A DNA stretch of 64,000 nucleotides, taken from positions 248,001 to 312,000 of the forward strand of contig QYRS01000013.1 in the NCBI GenBank assembly GCA_006503535.1, read 5' to 3'. Both the position numbers and the translations under genes were made by a program. Below the pieces are notes generated by a model, which was not told the DNA's origin, ran no database searches, and saw nothing but the letters and a program-made list of their open reading frames with translations. Numbering within the stretch: the stretch's first letter is position 1; every line of letters begins with the position of its first letter. Positions 44,760 to 55,065 of the stretch are shown here, in pieces. Source of the stretch: Arthrinium phaeospermum. Its lineage: Eukaryota; Ascomycota; Sordariomycetes; Amphisphaeriales; Apiosporaceae.

Positions 44760-45819
44760 ATGGCGCAACTGCAGGATCTACCGGACGAGCTGCAACTTGC
44801 GACGGCGGCCCATGTCCAATACATCCAAAGCCTGGACTCTCGCAAAGATGAATATGAATACTGGCTGACTGAGCACCTGCGCCTTAACGGTGTTTACTGG
44901 GGTCTCACAGCCCTCCATCTCCTGAAGAAACCCGAAGCTCTCCCCCGCGACGCCACCATCGACTTTGTTCTCTCCTGCCAGCATGAGAACGGCGGCTTCG
45001 GGGCCGCCCCCGGCCATGATGCTCACATGTTGTACACGGTCAGCGCGGTTCAGATCCTGGCCCTGATCGACGCCTTCGACGAGCTAGAGAAGAGGGGCAA
45101 GGGCAAAGCCGCTGTGGGCAAGTGTGCGTGATGACTCTCTTGACCGGCACAAACCAACATCCTCAAACATTCTAGGCTGACGAGCCGACATAGTCATTGC
45201 TGATCTGCAGAACCGCGAAACCGGCACATTCGCCGGCGACGAGTGGGGCGAGGAAGACACCCGTTTCCTCTACGGCGCCTTCAACGCCCTCTCACTGATG
45301 GGCCTGCTGCATCTCGTGGACGTCGACAAGGCTGTTGACCACATCAAAGCTTGCGCCAACTTTGATGGCGGATACGGTCTTACGCCCGGTGCCGAGTCGC
45401 ATTCGGGCCAGATCTTCACGTGCCTGGCCGCCTTGTCCATAGTGGGAAGGATGGAGTCGGTCGAGGCTGACAAGCTAGGCAAGTGGTTGAGTGAACGACA
45501 GCTGCCCAACGGTGGTCTCAATGGCCGGCCTGAGAAGCAAGAAGACGTATGCTACAGCTGGTGGGTATTGAGCAGCCTGGCCATGATCCACCGCACGCAC
45601 TGGATCGATCGCGACGCCCTCTTTGGCTTTATCTTGCGATGCCAAGACACGGAGAAGGGCGGCATCTCGGACAGACCTGGTAATATGGTCGATGTCTGGC
45701 ATACGCTGTTCGGCTTGACTGGACTGAGTCTCCTTGGATATCCTGGCCTGGATGATATCGATCCCGTGTACTGCCTGCCGAAATCTACGACCGAACGCAT
45801 TCTTGGCTCCAAGAAATAA
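44760..45819 (+). CDS. BET2: Rab geranylgeranyltransferase (type II) beta subunit BET2
   Basis: Catalytic beta subunit that, with BET4 and the Rab escort protein, attaches geranylgeranyl groups to Rab GTPases. Exons are 44760-45123 and 45194-45819, giving 329 residues. The 70-bp intron (GTGCGT donor, GCTGAC branch, CATAG acceptor) joins GK to [11 protein letters not shown]. The prenyltransferase alpha-alpha barrel repeats are visible: [74 protein letters not shown] and [22 protein letters not shown]. The zinc ligands are the Asp/Cys of EDVCYSWW and the His of DVWHT. The ATG at 44760 is the first in the frame. Confidence 0.95.
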
Positions 45820-47154
45820 AGACGGAAGACGTGCCGCCCTACTTTGTTATCGGTACGAGCCCTTTCCTGGCGAAGCATGTAAACTAGCTGTTCCCTATGA
45901 ATATGGATCAAGATTGAGTGATCTCAAGGATTGGGATCCATGGCAGGAGTGATTCTCTATATCGTGTGTTTTTTCACATAATTTGGTGCCCTCTATCTAT
46001 TTTTGCCCGATGGCGTTTGTTCGGCCGTCATGTCAAATATACGTGCGCTGATGGACTTGCAGCAAGGAACTGCCCAAAAGGTCCGTTCGCCTTCTACTGA
46101 ATTCATCGGTCCTCACTCCTCTGCTCACGTATGAGGTGTACATAACCAGAAGCAGGATATCTCTTGTTGGAACCCACTCAGGAGGCCCCTTATCATGGGG
46201 TTTCGGGATTGTGGAGGATAAGATAGAGCAGTGCGGGGTTAGCAAAGAAGTGATATGAATACCCTCGGCGGAGTGCTTGGAGTCGGGGTTCCTTGTCTCA
46301 TATCCACCTTCTGTTCCGGTCCAAGGCAGAACCCCAATGGTCGAACTGCCGTGGCTCGACTAGGTCGCCAAGTCAGGTAGAGGTAGCGCCGGAAGCTGTG
46401 TCGGGCTGCCGATGCATCGGCGGCTGACCCCAAAATGACTCGATTGGATTGAAGGTGCGTAACAACTGCATGCGCATGTCTACTACCAAAACCAGCCGAC
46501 TGTTGGTCGACCAGATCAGACAAAGTTTCCTTGGTGGTGTACGGCATGGCTGGGGATAGTCAATCACCCCTCACCGAGTATGTTCAATAGAGAAATAAAA
46601 TCAAAAGGCACCCAGAATAAGTATTATACCATAGCCAAAATCGCCAACCAAGGTAGTTTGAAACAATATCGGGAATCACTATCTCCATCTTGCCCCAACG
46701 GCTCACATAGTGCAACTTTGGCACTCTCTTCCGACGGACAACAGTGGCACAAAATTCGGAAAGGGCCACGAGACTCGCCAATCAAAGTTGAGCAGTTGTT
46801 CTTCAATCCCGTTGGATGAAGTTGTTCTTCAAGCCAATAAATGCATGGATAGACAGTCGGTTCAGGGGTTTTCCGCTCCCCCACTTCGGCAACTACCCCA
46901 TGGGGATCTCGTGGGTTACACTGTTGCCATCCTAGCAGGTTCCCGGGTGGGGGAGCCCTATTCTTTGTAAGTCACCTACATCCCATGGGGAGGAGTGGTG
47001 AACTAACTGTATGCATCAAGGGGGATGTTGGATGTACTGGTAGAGGGGGGCTCTTATATATTGTTCGCATTGTTTGTCATCTATAGGTCTTATTGGGTCT
47101 CCTATACTTGCTTTTCCGGCCGTTTCTGTTTTGTGTTTGTGATAGGCAGCAAAC
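45820..47154. other. Intergenic region BET2/MFS
   Basis: 1.3 kb with only short frames. GTTGTTCTTCAA occurs twice at about 46795 and 46820 near an ATGAAG context. No gene recognised. Confidence 0.5.
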
Positions 47155-49003
47155 ATGGCGATGGATATCGACAACAAAAAGGTAGCGTCAAGTCAGCACG
47201 AGGAAGACATCAGGGCTGCCGAGTCGGTCAATCAACAGCATGTCGAAGGAAATGCGTTGTTGGTCGACAAGCACGGTCAAATCCGTCGACTGCCTATACC
47301 GTCCGACAGCCCAAATGACCCCCTGAATTGGACGAAGTGGGAGAAGTCGGCCGTGATCTTTTGCTGTTGCTGGTTCTGTGAGTCTTCATTCTTCCTGCCT
47401 GGGTCTGTACCAGTGGACGATACAACAGGCTGACTGGCGTGGCGATTTCAAGCCATTATGGGACTTGCCCTAGCAAGTGGCCTTGGTGCGATCCTCGGCG
47501 TCTTCTTCCAGCTCTACGGACCACAAGGCTATGATGCCAGTCAGATAACCTTCTTGTTGACGATGCCCTCTCTGTGCATTGGTCTAGGTAAGATAGTCCA
47601 TCTGCTCCCCCTCTCTCTCTCTCTCTCTCTCTCCGTGTCTCACGGGCTTCTTTGGTCGAGTGCTGCTGCTAACGACCGCCCAGGTAACTACATCATCCTA
47701 CCGCTCTCTCTAGCCTTCGGACGCCGACCCGTCCTCATCCTCTCCACCATCGTCCTCCTCGGCGCCACCGTCGGGTCCGCCGCGCAGGACAGCTACAACG
47801 GACACCTGGCGTCGCGCATCATTCAGGGGCTGGCCACGGGGCCTCGGAGTCGCTGCTGCCGCTGATGCTGACCGAGGTGACGTTCCTGCACCAGCGCGGG
47901 CAGGTCTTCGGCCTCTACTGGATGACGCAGAGCGTCCTGAGCGCCGTCTTCAACCTCGCCAGCAGCTACGAGGCCGCCGCCCTCGGCTGGCGCTGGTACT
48001 ACTGGGTCTTTGTTATTACCATTGCCGTCGGGCTGGTGTTTGTCGTCTTCGGCGGCTTCGAGACCAAGTTCACCCGCCCCGCCACCAGCCTCGACGGCTG
48101 CGTCGTCTACACCGACGAGTTCGGCGTCACCCACGTCGTCCCCGACAGCGAGGCCCAGGAGTACCTCGAAGCCGTCGGCCTCCAGCCCCCGTCGCACGCC
48201 GCTTCTGCTTCCGCTTCCCCTTCTTCGGGAACGGCCTCGGAGCCCCGCAAGCCCTACCTGCAGAAGCTCAAGCTCTGGTCCGCGCCGCACCCGCACCCCT
48301 GGCGTGCCATCCTCATGTCGTGGACGCGCATGCTGCAGTGCTTCACGTCGCCGGCGCTGCTCTACGCGGTCCTGATCAGCTCCATCACGCTCGCGGGCAC
48401 CATCAACATGTCCCTGACCTACGATGCGGTCCTGCAGGGCTACGGCTGGCTCCCGCAGGACGTCGGGCTGGTCAACATCGGCGTCATCGTCGGCTCCACG
48501 CTGGGCGCCGTCTACTGCGCCTTCCCGGGCGAGTGGCTGACGCTCTGGATGGCGCGCCGCAACCACGGCGTCCACCACCGGAGCACCGCCTCCTGGTGCT
48601 CGTCTTCCCGGCCGTCCTCGGCTTCGCCATGCTGCTCCTGTACGGCTACACCGCCGTCGGCGCCGCCTCCTTCTGGGCGCCGCTGCTGGCCTACGCCTTC
48701 TTCCAGATCACCTTCGTCAGCGTCCTGATAGTGTCGTCCACCTTCGCGGCCGAGGCGGCCCCGAAGCACCCGGGGCCGGCCTTGGTCGTGGTCGTCGGCA
48801 CCAAGAACATCGTCTCCTTCGGCGCCACCTTCGGCTTCACCCCCATGCTCGCCCGTGGCGGGTACGTCTGGTCATATGGAGTGCTGGCGGGGATTTTCGG
48901 GGGCATCTTCGTCCTGGGAATTCCCGTCTATCTGCTCAACCCCAAGTGGAGGAAATATGTTTCTCGGGTCGAGCAGAAGCACGGAGTTACTTCTACCGAT
49001 TAA
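47155..49003 (+). CDS. MFS transporter with two apparent -1 frameshifts
   Basis: Major facilitator superfamily membrane transporter; substrate unknown. The N-terminus has the fungal DPLNWTKWEK motif before helix 1. Exons are 47155-47377 and 47453-47587, then from 47684; the introns are 75 and 96 bp, the second with a (CT)n tract. Conserved loops include LAFGRRPVLI between helices 2 and 3 and RIIQGLATG in helix 4. The frame breaks twice: at the G run 47838-47841, where the homologous reading GLATG(A)SESLLPLML needs one more base, and near 48576-48580 (NHGVH/PEHRLLVLV). Both look like a one-base loss in a homopolymer. Outside the breaks the protein is well preserved to TSTD at 49003. So it is either a young pseudogene or a functional gene with sequence errors. 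Confidence 0.85.
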
Positions 49004-49546
49004 TTTCATCCCAGATTTGTTGGCGCTGACACAGGCAAGATAGTTGATTACTTTGATAGTTTATAAAGTTGTTTTTGTTCGTATTTGCTGATGTAGTTTG
49101 AATGCCAAACAGTCGACCCGTGAATCAACTAAATGCTCTTACTACATTTGAGTACGGACGAGTTGCAATGGCGACTAGTTGCTTGCTCACACTGAAACAC
49201 GTGCGCAACCGTCTGTATCATGATTGCACCGGGTACTAAGCAATAAAAGTCTCCGAATGTTACTCCTTTCGCCTAACCCATGCAATTACTAATCAGCGAA
49301 ACAGCCAGTCGGGTCACCAAACCCAACAGCATTATCGGCGAGATCTGCGGGTTTCGGCTGGGTGGTTGCACCGAGATTGGTAACGTATCTATCCCTTACA
49401 TTAATACTCGGTAGCATCGGTCGACTAACCTTGACATATATACCAAGCCGATGTCCGCTGACCAGAGTGAAGACTGAGACACGAAATTGTGTTTTTGGGG
49501 GTTTAACTGTAAACGACCATTTGAAATAGGGAAGTTATACATCACA
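49004..49546. other. Intergenic region MFS/SDR
   Basis: 543 bp, AT-richer than the flanking genes. It must carry the SDR promoter. No motif recognised. Confidence 0.5.
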
Positions 49547-50639
49547 ATGTCGAAGCACCTGGAATCCGAGGCCGCTTTTGAGGCCAGTGTCAAGGGCTAC
49601 CTGTATCGCCAGTGGGTGGCACGCCGCAAACCTCTGCCGGCGGGCACACGACTAGATGGCCAAGTCGGGATCATCACGGGATCCAGCGCGGGTCTCGGGC
49701 TGGAAGCGGCTCGGCAGCTGCTGGAAATCGGCGTGTCGCACCTCATCCTCTCCGGGCGGACGCTCGAGAAGGGAGAAAAGGCGGCCGAGCCCCTGCGCAG
49801 GGCGCACCCCGCCGCCAGGGTCGAGGTCTGGCCCATGGAGATGGAGTCGTACAAGTCCATCGCGGCGTTCGCGGAGCGCTGCCAGACGCTGCCGCGCATC
49901 GACTTCGCCATCCTCAGCGCGGGCCTCAACACGCCCGAGCGCCGCGTCTGCGAGGAGACCGGGCACGAGCAGCTTTTCCAGGTGGACTGCGTCTCGACGG
50001 CGCTGCTCTCGATCCTGCTGCTGCCCGTCCTGGAGGCGAAGAGGCGGGACCCGCAGACGCCGCCGAGGCTCAGCATCGTCAGCTCCGACGGCGCGCTCTA
50101 CGGCTCGGTCAAGGGGCTTGGGTCCATCTTCGCCGAGTTCGACGACCCCGAGCAGTTCAAGTTCCCCGCCCAATACGTCAACGCCAAGCTGGCTCTGGTC
50201 CTCTTCGTGGCCAAGCTGGCTGAGCAGGTCGACCCGGAGAAGGTGATTGTACATACGGTAAATCCTGCACTCGTTAGGGGGACGGATATTGGCAGGACCA
50301 TGGCGCCCGGTTGGATCAAAAGCTCCCTCCTCTCAATCGTGATGTATCCAATCGCGAGAGCAACCCCGGTAGGCGCAAGCACTTACGTGGATGCGGTCGC
50401 GACCAAGGGTATCGAGAGCCACGGGAGTTACCTCAGCGAATGGACTATCCGGCCGTAAGTCTCTCTCTTTTTTCCCTTCTTCCTTCTCTGTGTATGTTGA
50501 ACAAGTGCTGACTGGCCACAGCTACCCACCCGTGATGTACACTCCGGAAGGAGAGAGGCTACAGGAGAAACTATGGGCGGAGATGATGGAGGAGTTTTCA
50601 TTTGCTGATGCGAGAAGGATCATCGCGTCCATGTCGTAG
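49547..50639 (+). CDS. Short-chain dehydrogenase/reductase
   Basis: NAD(P)-dependent oxidoreductase of the classical SDR fold; substrate unknown. Exons are 49547-50454 and 50522-50639, giving 341 residues. The 67-bp intron (GTAAGT donor, CTGAC branch, CACAG acceptor) joins TIRP to YPPVMYTPEG. The cofactor motif TGSSAGLG lies near residue 43. LSAG replaces the common NNAG. The catalytic Ser is in LSIVSSDGALYG and the Tyr/Lys in YVNAK. A run of polar residues (MSKHLESEAAFEASVKGYLYRQ) precedes the fold. It lies next to and in the same direction as the MFS gene, but two genes are too few to call a cluster. Confidence 0.9.
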
Positions 50640-51989
50640 TAGGCCTCATGTCCTTATTCGTGACGAGGGCGCTGAGGTCGATACCCATGATAGTTCGGGG
50701 AAAGAGTGCACATTCGAGGGAGAAGGGGGCCTGTGGTTATTATGATGAGTAGAAGCCGTCAAGATGTGAGATTTAGATATTGCACGAGGAACCTTACCTA
50801 TTTCGTTTTTATTGATATCATATAATTGGGTGACGTACGGAGATGCAATAAATTTAACTTCCACATTAGAGATTGATGCTGATGCGAGGGCTGGGCTTGG
50901 TGCAAGAAGGGGTGTGGAGATGGTTGAATAGGGGTAGCGGGACATCCATCACATATGCAACAGCGTGGTTCGTAGATGGGAATGCCATTGCAGATGTTAC
51001 TGAAGAAGCTTGCAATTACATACATCTACGATGAGCTTACCACTCTGGAGGTACCCCGTAGGTCAAGACGAGCCCCCAGGTTTGGTTCTAGGGGAGGTTA
51101 CCTACCTACCTTGGTACCTACCCAACCACCCTGCCTACCCGCCTGAAGGCATGCCACAAACAATCCCGCCAAAGCACCCCCTCCTCACCCAACAATCACA
51201 TCCTAACTTGGTGCCATAGCTCCCGATAGCTTGACCTCCCATCACCGAGGCAGGCGGTTAGATGGCATAGTGGTCAAGTGAGCAGTCGCAATGAAAATTG
51301 TCAAGCATAAGAACTCACGAGGCCCCCAATGCCGGAACCTCGAGTTCGAGTCTATCCTGGAGCATGCCTGCCTCTCAGAAACCCCCCAGCAAATCTCCTC
51401 TGGTGCTGCAATGGCGTAGTAACCGTGGACTGGGACAAGGCAAACAAGTAGCTGTGGAAACGCGGCCGCGCAGTAGCGGAGAACGGTGAGAGTCTCTGGC
51501 TGGGCGTCCAAGAGTAAGTCTTTCTTTTTTGTTGTTTTATTTTCTACCTTTCTACCTTACTATTGTGATCATATTTTGTTACTACATGAACAACTCGTTT
51601 CAACCCGACTTTTGGTCGACTGACTTTCAACCAACACTTGTTACTTCCTACTTACCTACCAGTTACCACAGAACCGACATGCCGTTGGGAATCTAGCACA
51701 TTGCGAATTACTTATTAGCAAAGCATAATATTTGGCATTGCCACAATCATGTTAGAGGAATGGATAGGAGTTACAACCTATGAGCTGACGGTAGCTATCC
51801 CTCATTTCACCACTGATATCATATGAACTGGGCTTATTCAGATACATGCTTTCACGTACCAAGGCAAATCATTGTCGAAGTAAATCGTAAGGATGTTACA
51901 GTTCACAATTATTTTTATTTAATCCAACCCCCTTTTGATTTCTTCGGCTTTGGCCTTTAGCTCAACTCATCTGCATGGGTAGTAGGTAT
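50640..51989. other. Convergent intergenic region SDR/GH2
   Basis: 1.35 kb between two gene 3' ends, containing the tRNA-like element at 51249-51372 and a T-rich stretch at 51521-51545. No protein gene recognised. Confidence 0.5.
51249..51372 (+). ncRNA. tRNA-like element with A and B boxes
   Basis: TGGCATAGTGG (51263-51273) fits the Pol III A box and GAGTTCGAGTC (51342-51352) the B box, about 80 bp apart. GTGAG/CTCAC (51278-51282 and 51314-51318) could be an anticodon stem around a 31-nt loop. GGTTAGA/TCTATCC pair at 6 of 7 positions, and outside them GGCAGGC/GCCTGCC pair perfectly. A T6 run at 51525-51530 could terminate Pol III. No clean cloverleaf forms, so this may be an intron-containing tRNA I cannot fold, a tRNA pseudogene, or a tRNA-derived short element. 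Confidence 0.35.
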
Positions 51990-54158
51990 CTATTTGGTCA
52001 CACCATCAAGGTACATCTTGGCCGCCCGGTCCATGATCTTCTTGACCTCGGCAGGGTCAATCTTCTCCTTGCGGTCATACGAGTACAGCCCGTTGACCTC
52101 CTGTTCGATATCGGTGCTGCATTGCAAAAGAAAGTCATTAGCTCGCCCTCAGCGAAAAGAAAAGAAAAAAAAAGGGGGGGGGGGGGAGGAGGAGGGAGAG
52201 AGAAAGGCTTACATTTGTGTCCACACCACACCCGAAATGTGGCCGGGCTTGATGACGGCCATGACGATGGCCTCGATGCGCTTGAGCAGGTCCTGGGGGT
52301 CGCTCGCCGTGGTGTAGCCCCAGTCGCGGTCGGTGGCCTTGTCCTCGTCCGACTTGGGCTTGATGTTGACGCCGCCGAACTCGGAGCAGATGACGGGGGC
52401 GCCCGGCTTGTGCTGCGAGCCGGCGTCGGCGCCGGCGGGGCCGACGAACATGCCGCGGCCCGCCAGCTTGGCGCCCATGGTGCTCTCGAGCGTGGCGTAC
52501 GACTTCTCCAGCGCCGGCGCGTCGTTGTAGTCGTGGAAGGTCGACAGGTCGCTGTTGACGTGCTCCCAGCCGCAGTTGTCGTTGATGGGCCGCGAGGGGT
52601 CGAGCGACTTGGTCATGTAGTAGAGCGACCGGATGTGGTTCCGCTGCTCCACGCTGTCCTTGAGCGACGGGTAGGCCCAGCTCTCGTTGACGGGCGTCCA
52701 GACGATGATGCTGGGGTGGTTGATGTCGCGGCGGACGGCCTCGGTCCACTCCTGGTCGAACCGCCGCATGTACTCCTCGCTGAACTCGTAGGCGTTGGCG
52801 ATCTCGCCCCACACCAGGAACCCGAGCTTGTCGGCCCAGTACAGGAAGCGCGGGTCCTCGACCTTCTGGTGCTTGCGGCAGCCGTTGAAGCCCATCTTCT
52901 TGGTCAGCTCGATGTCGAGCTTCAGGCTCTCGGACGAGGGCGGCGTGATGCCCGTCTCGGGCCAGTACCCCTGGTCCAGCGTCAGCGTCTGGAAGATGGG
53001 CTTGCCGTTGAGGCGGAAGGTCCCGTCGCCCGTCGTCCAGTTGATGAACCGCATGCCCGTGTACGTGTCCACCTCGTCCAGCAGCGCGCCCGTCGAGTCG
53101 TAGAGCCGGAGCTTGACATCGTACAGGGTCGGGTGGTCCACCGACCACAGCGCCACGCCGTCCTTCCAGCAGTCGGCGTTGTCGGTCGGCGCCGCGCCCG
53201 TGAGCTCCGCCGACAGCTGCTTGAGCTGCTCGGCGGGCACCTTCATGTTCACGTCGAGCTTGACGTAGTCCTTGTCCTTGAGCGTGGCCTGGCGCGTCTT
53301 GCCGACCGACACGCCCCCGATGCTGCTCTCGATCTCCACCTCGTACTTGGCCCCGGCCCGGCGCCCGACCACGTTGACCTTGGCCTTCAGCACGCCGTTC
53401 TCGATGTCGGTGCTCTGCAGCACGGTGCCCTCGGAGCTGCTGGCGATGCGGGCCGCCGGCACGACCTCCATCCACACGCTCTGCCAGATGCCGCTGCTGG
53501 GCGTGTAGAAGATGCTCTCGGGGGTGGGGGCCCAGTACTGCTTGCCGCGGGGCTGCTCCAGGTCGCTGGGGGAGTCGCGCACGCGCATGACCAGCTTGGC
53601 CTCCTTGCCCTCGTTGGCCGCGGCCGTCAGGGCGTCCGTGACGTCGACGTCGAAGGGGACGTGGCCGCCGCGGTGGCCCCCGACGTAGCGGCCGGCGATC
53701 CAGATGCTGGTCTCGTAGTCGACGGCGCCGAAGCGCACGAGGACGCGCAGGCCCTTCTCGACCTCGTTCCAGGCGCGGGGCTCGTTCAGCACCGTCTCGT
53801 ACCACAGCACCTCGTGGGCCTCGTTGTCGCCCCAGCCCGAGGCGGGCGTCTGGAAGACGTAGGGCAGCTTGATGGGCTTCTTCTTGTTGTGCGTGGCGTT
53901 GGGCCTGGTGAAGCCGACCTCCTTGAGCTCGGGGAAGGCGGCCAGCTTCTGGAGCTCAGCCTCGGACTGCCCTGCGGCGGAGGCGTCGGCCACTTCCACC
54001 TGGTCCGGCACGCCCTGCAGATGCCAGCCCGCGCTCAACCCCAGATCTTGGTCATCGTACAGCATCTGCCATTCCTGGTCGTCCAGCAGCTTCCAGTTCA
54101 GGTTGGGACGGACAAAGTCCGGGCGCGGGTAGTTAGTGGGGGGAGAAGAGGCGGCCAT
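51990..54158 (-). CDS. Glycoside hydrolase family 2 protein (beta-galactosidase/glucuronidase type)
   Basis: Likely a cytosolic exo-acting glycosidase; no signal peptide is seen. Exons are 52213-54158 and 51990-52116, giving 690 residues. The 96-bp intron (GTAAGC donor) contains a long C run on the coding strand. Domain order: sugar-binding jelly roll (residues ~60-220: LWYETVLNEP, VRFGAVDYETSIWIAGRYVG), immunoglobulin-like domain (~230-370), then the TIM barrel. The acid/base Glu is in WTPVNESW near 491 and the nucleophile Glu in VICSEFGG near 592. The protein stops soon after the barrel, so it lacks the extra C-terminal domains of large GH2 enzymes. The first ATG is at 54158. GC-rich throughout, which creates long antisense open frames. 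Confidence 0.92.
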
Positions 54159-55065
54159 TTTGCCCAATTACTGTAATGGTTCGTGGTGGTGGTAGTGGTG
54201 GTGTAAGTAGTTGTCTTCTTTACTCTCAGAGTGAGGGTATTCAGCTGTATACGTTTTGCTAGGCCCCGCCTGTTCTGGTATGATAACGAAGGTGTAGATT
54301 GGAGAGAGATGGTTTACGAAAAGGCGGCACGACTCAGCCAGTGACGGACGATTGATAACTCATCTGCAGCTTGCCACACGTGATGACTTGTTGCCTCAAG
54401 TAACTTGGTAACCTCTCCATGTAATGTACACCTACACCTCTCATGCTCTAACAAACTAAAAGGCGAATTCATGGCAACTAACACGACGATCGGCCCTTTG
54501 CATATGCATGAAACGTGGGCTATGGAGACTGACGTCATCCGTATCCAATTGGTTGATTCAATTGACAGACGGTATGAAGAGATGCCCCAACTTTGGACAG
54601 GCTCATAGCTTGTTGGAAAACCTGGCCATCTGGAGCAGTACTGGAGGCATTGCGCGTTCGGATCAGTATAAAGCTGACTAGCCAAGGTAGCTTGCCCCAA
54701 CTAAGGCTGTAGGGGTCTCTGTCTCTCCACTTTAGGAGGGGAATGGGGCTCACTGGGATCGCTCCATACATTAAGTATTCATCCATTCAGATGTACAACA
54801 GCAAGCAGCAAGGGATTGAACACTTCTGAACACCTAGCTGGTATCGCATTGCATGCCTCTTTGGCTCGTTATTTCGTTCTACAGTAATCTCCCCACTATA
54901 CTATGTATGTTACTACTCGGAATCGTTCGTAGCCCCCCCCCCCAAACATAAACGCCATTATCGTAGAGTGTTCCTACTGGTATCCTACTCCACATTCATC
55001 ACAATCATGTCTCTGCGTCCCATCCTGCACCCCCCCTTCTTTGTAATCAATCCCCTATAGATAAC
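54159..55065. other. Intergenic region GH2 promoter / MCM4 3' end
   Basis: About 900 bp. Includes a C11 run near 54931-54943. Short minus-strand frames (54314-54700) have no recognisable product. Confidence 0.5.

Noticed and set aside
48010..48375. Alternative frames inside the MFS gene that could suggest extra small genes
   Set aside because: They are the out-of-frame readings of the transporter created by the two frameshifts and GC bias.
49004..50639. MFS transporter plus SDR as the edge of a secondary-metabolite or catabolic cluster
   Set aside because: Only two adjacent genes, no synthase or pathway regulator nearby, and housekeeping genes on both sides.
51975..54176. Plus-strand open frame of over 700 codons opposite the GH2 gene
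   Set aside because: It is the antisense of a GC-rich, C-ending gene, has Leu/Val/Gly/Arg-dominated composition and no family motif. Such frames arise because stop codons are scarce opposite this codon use.
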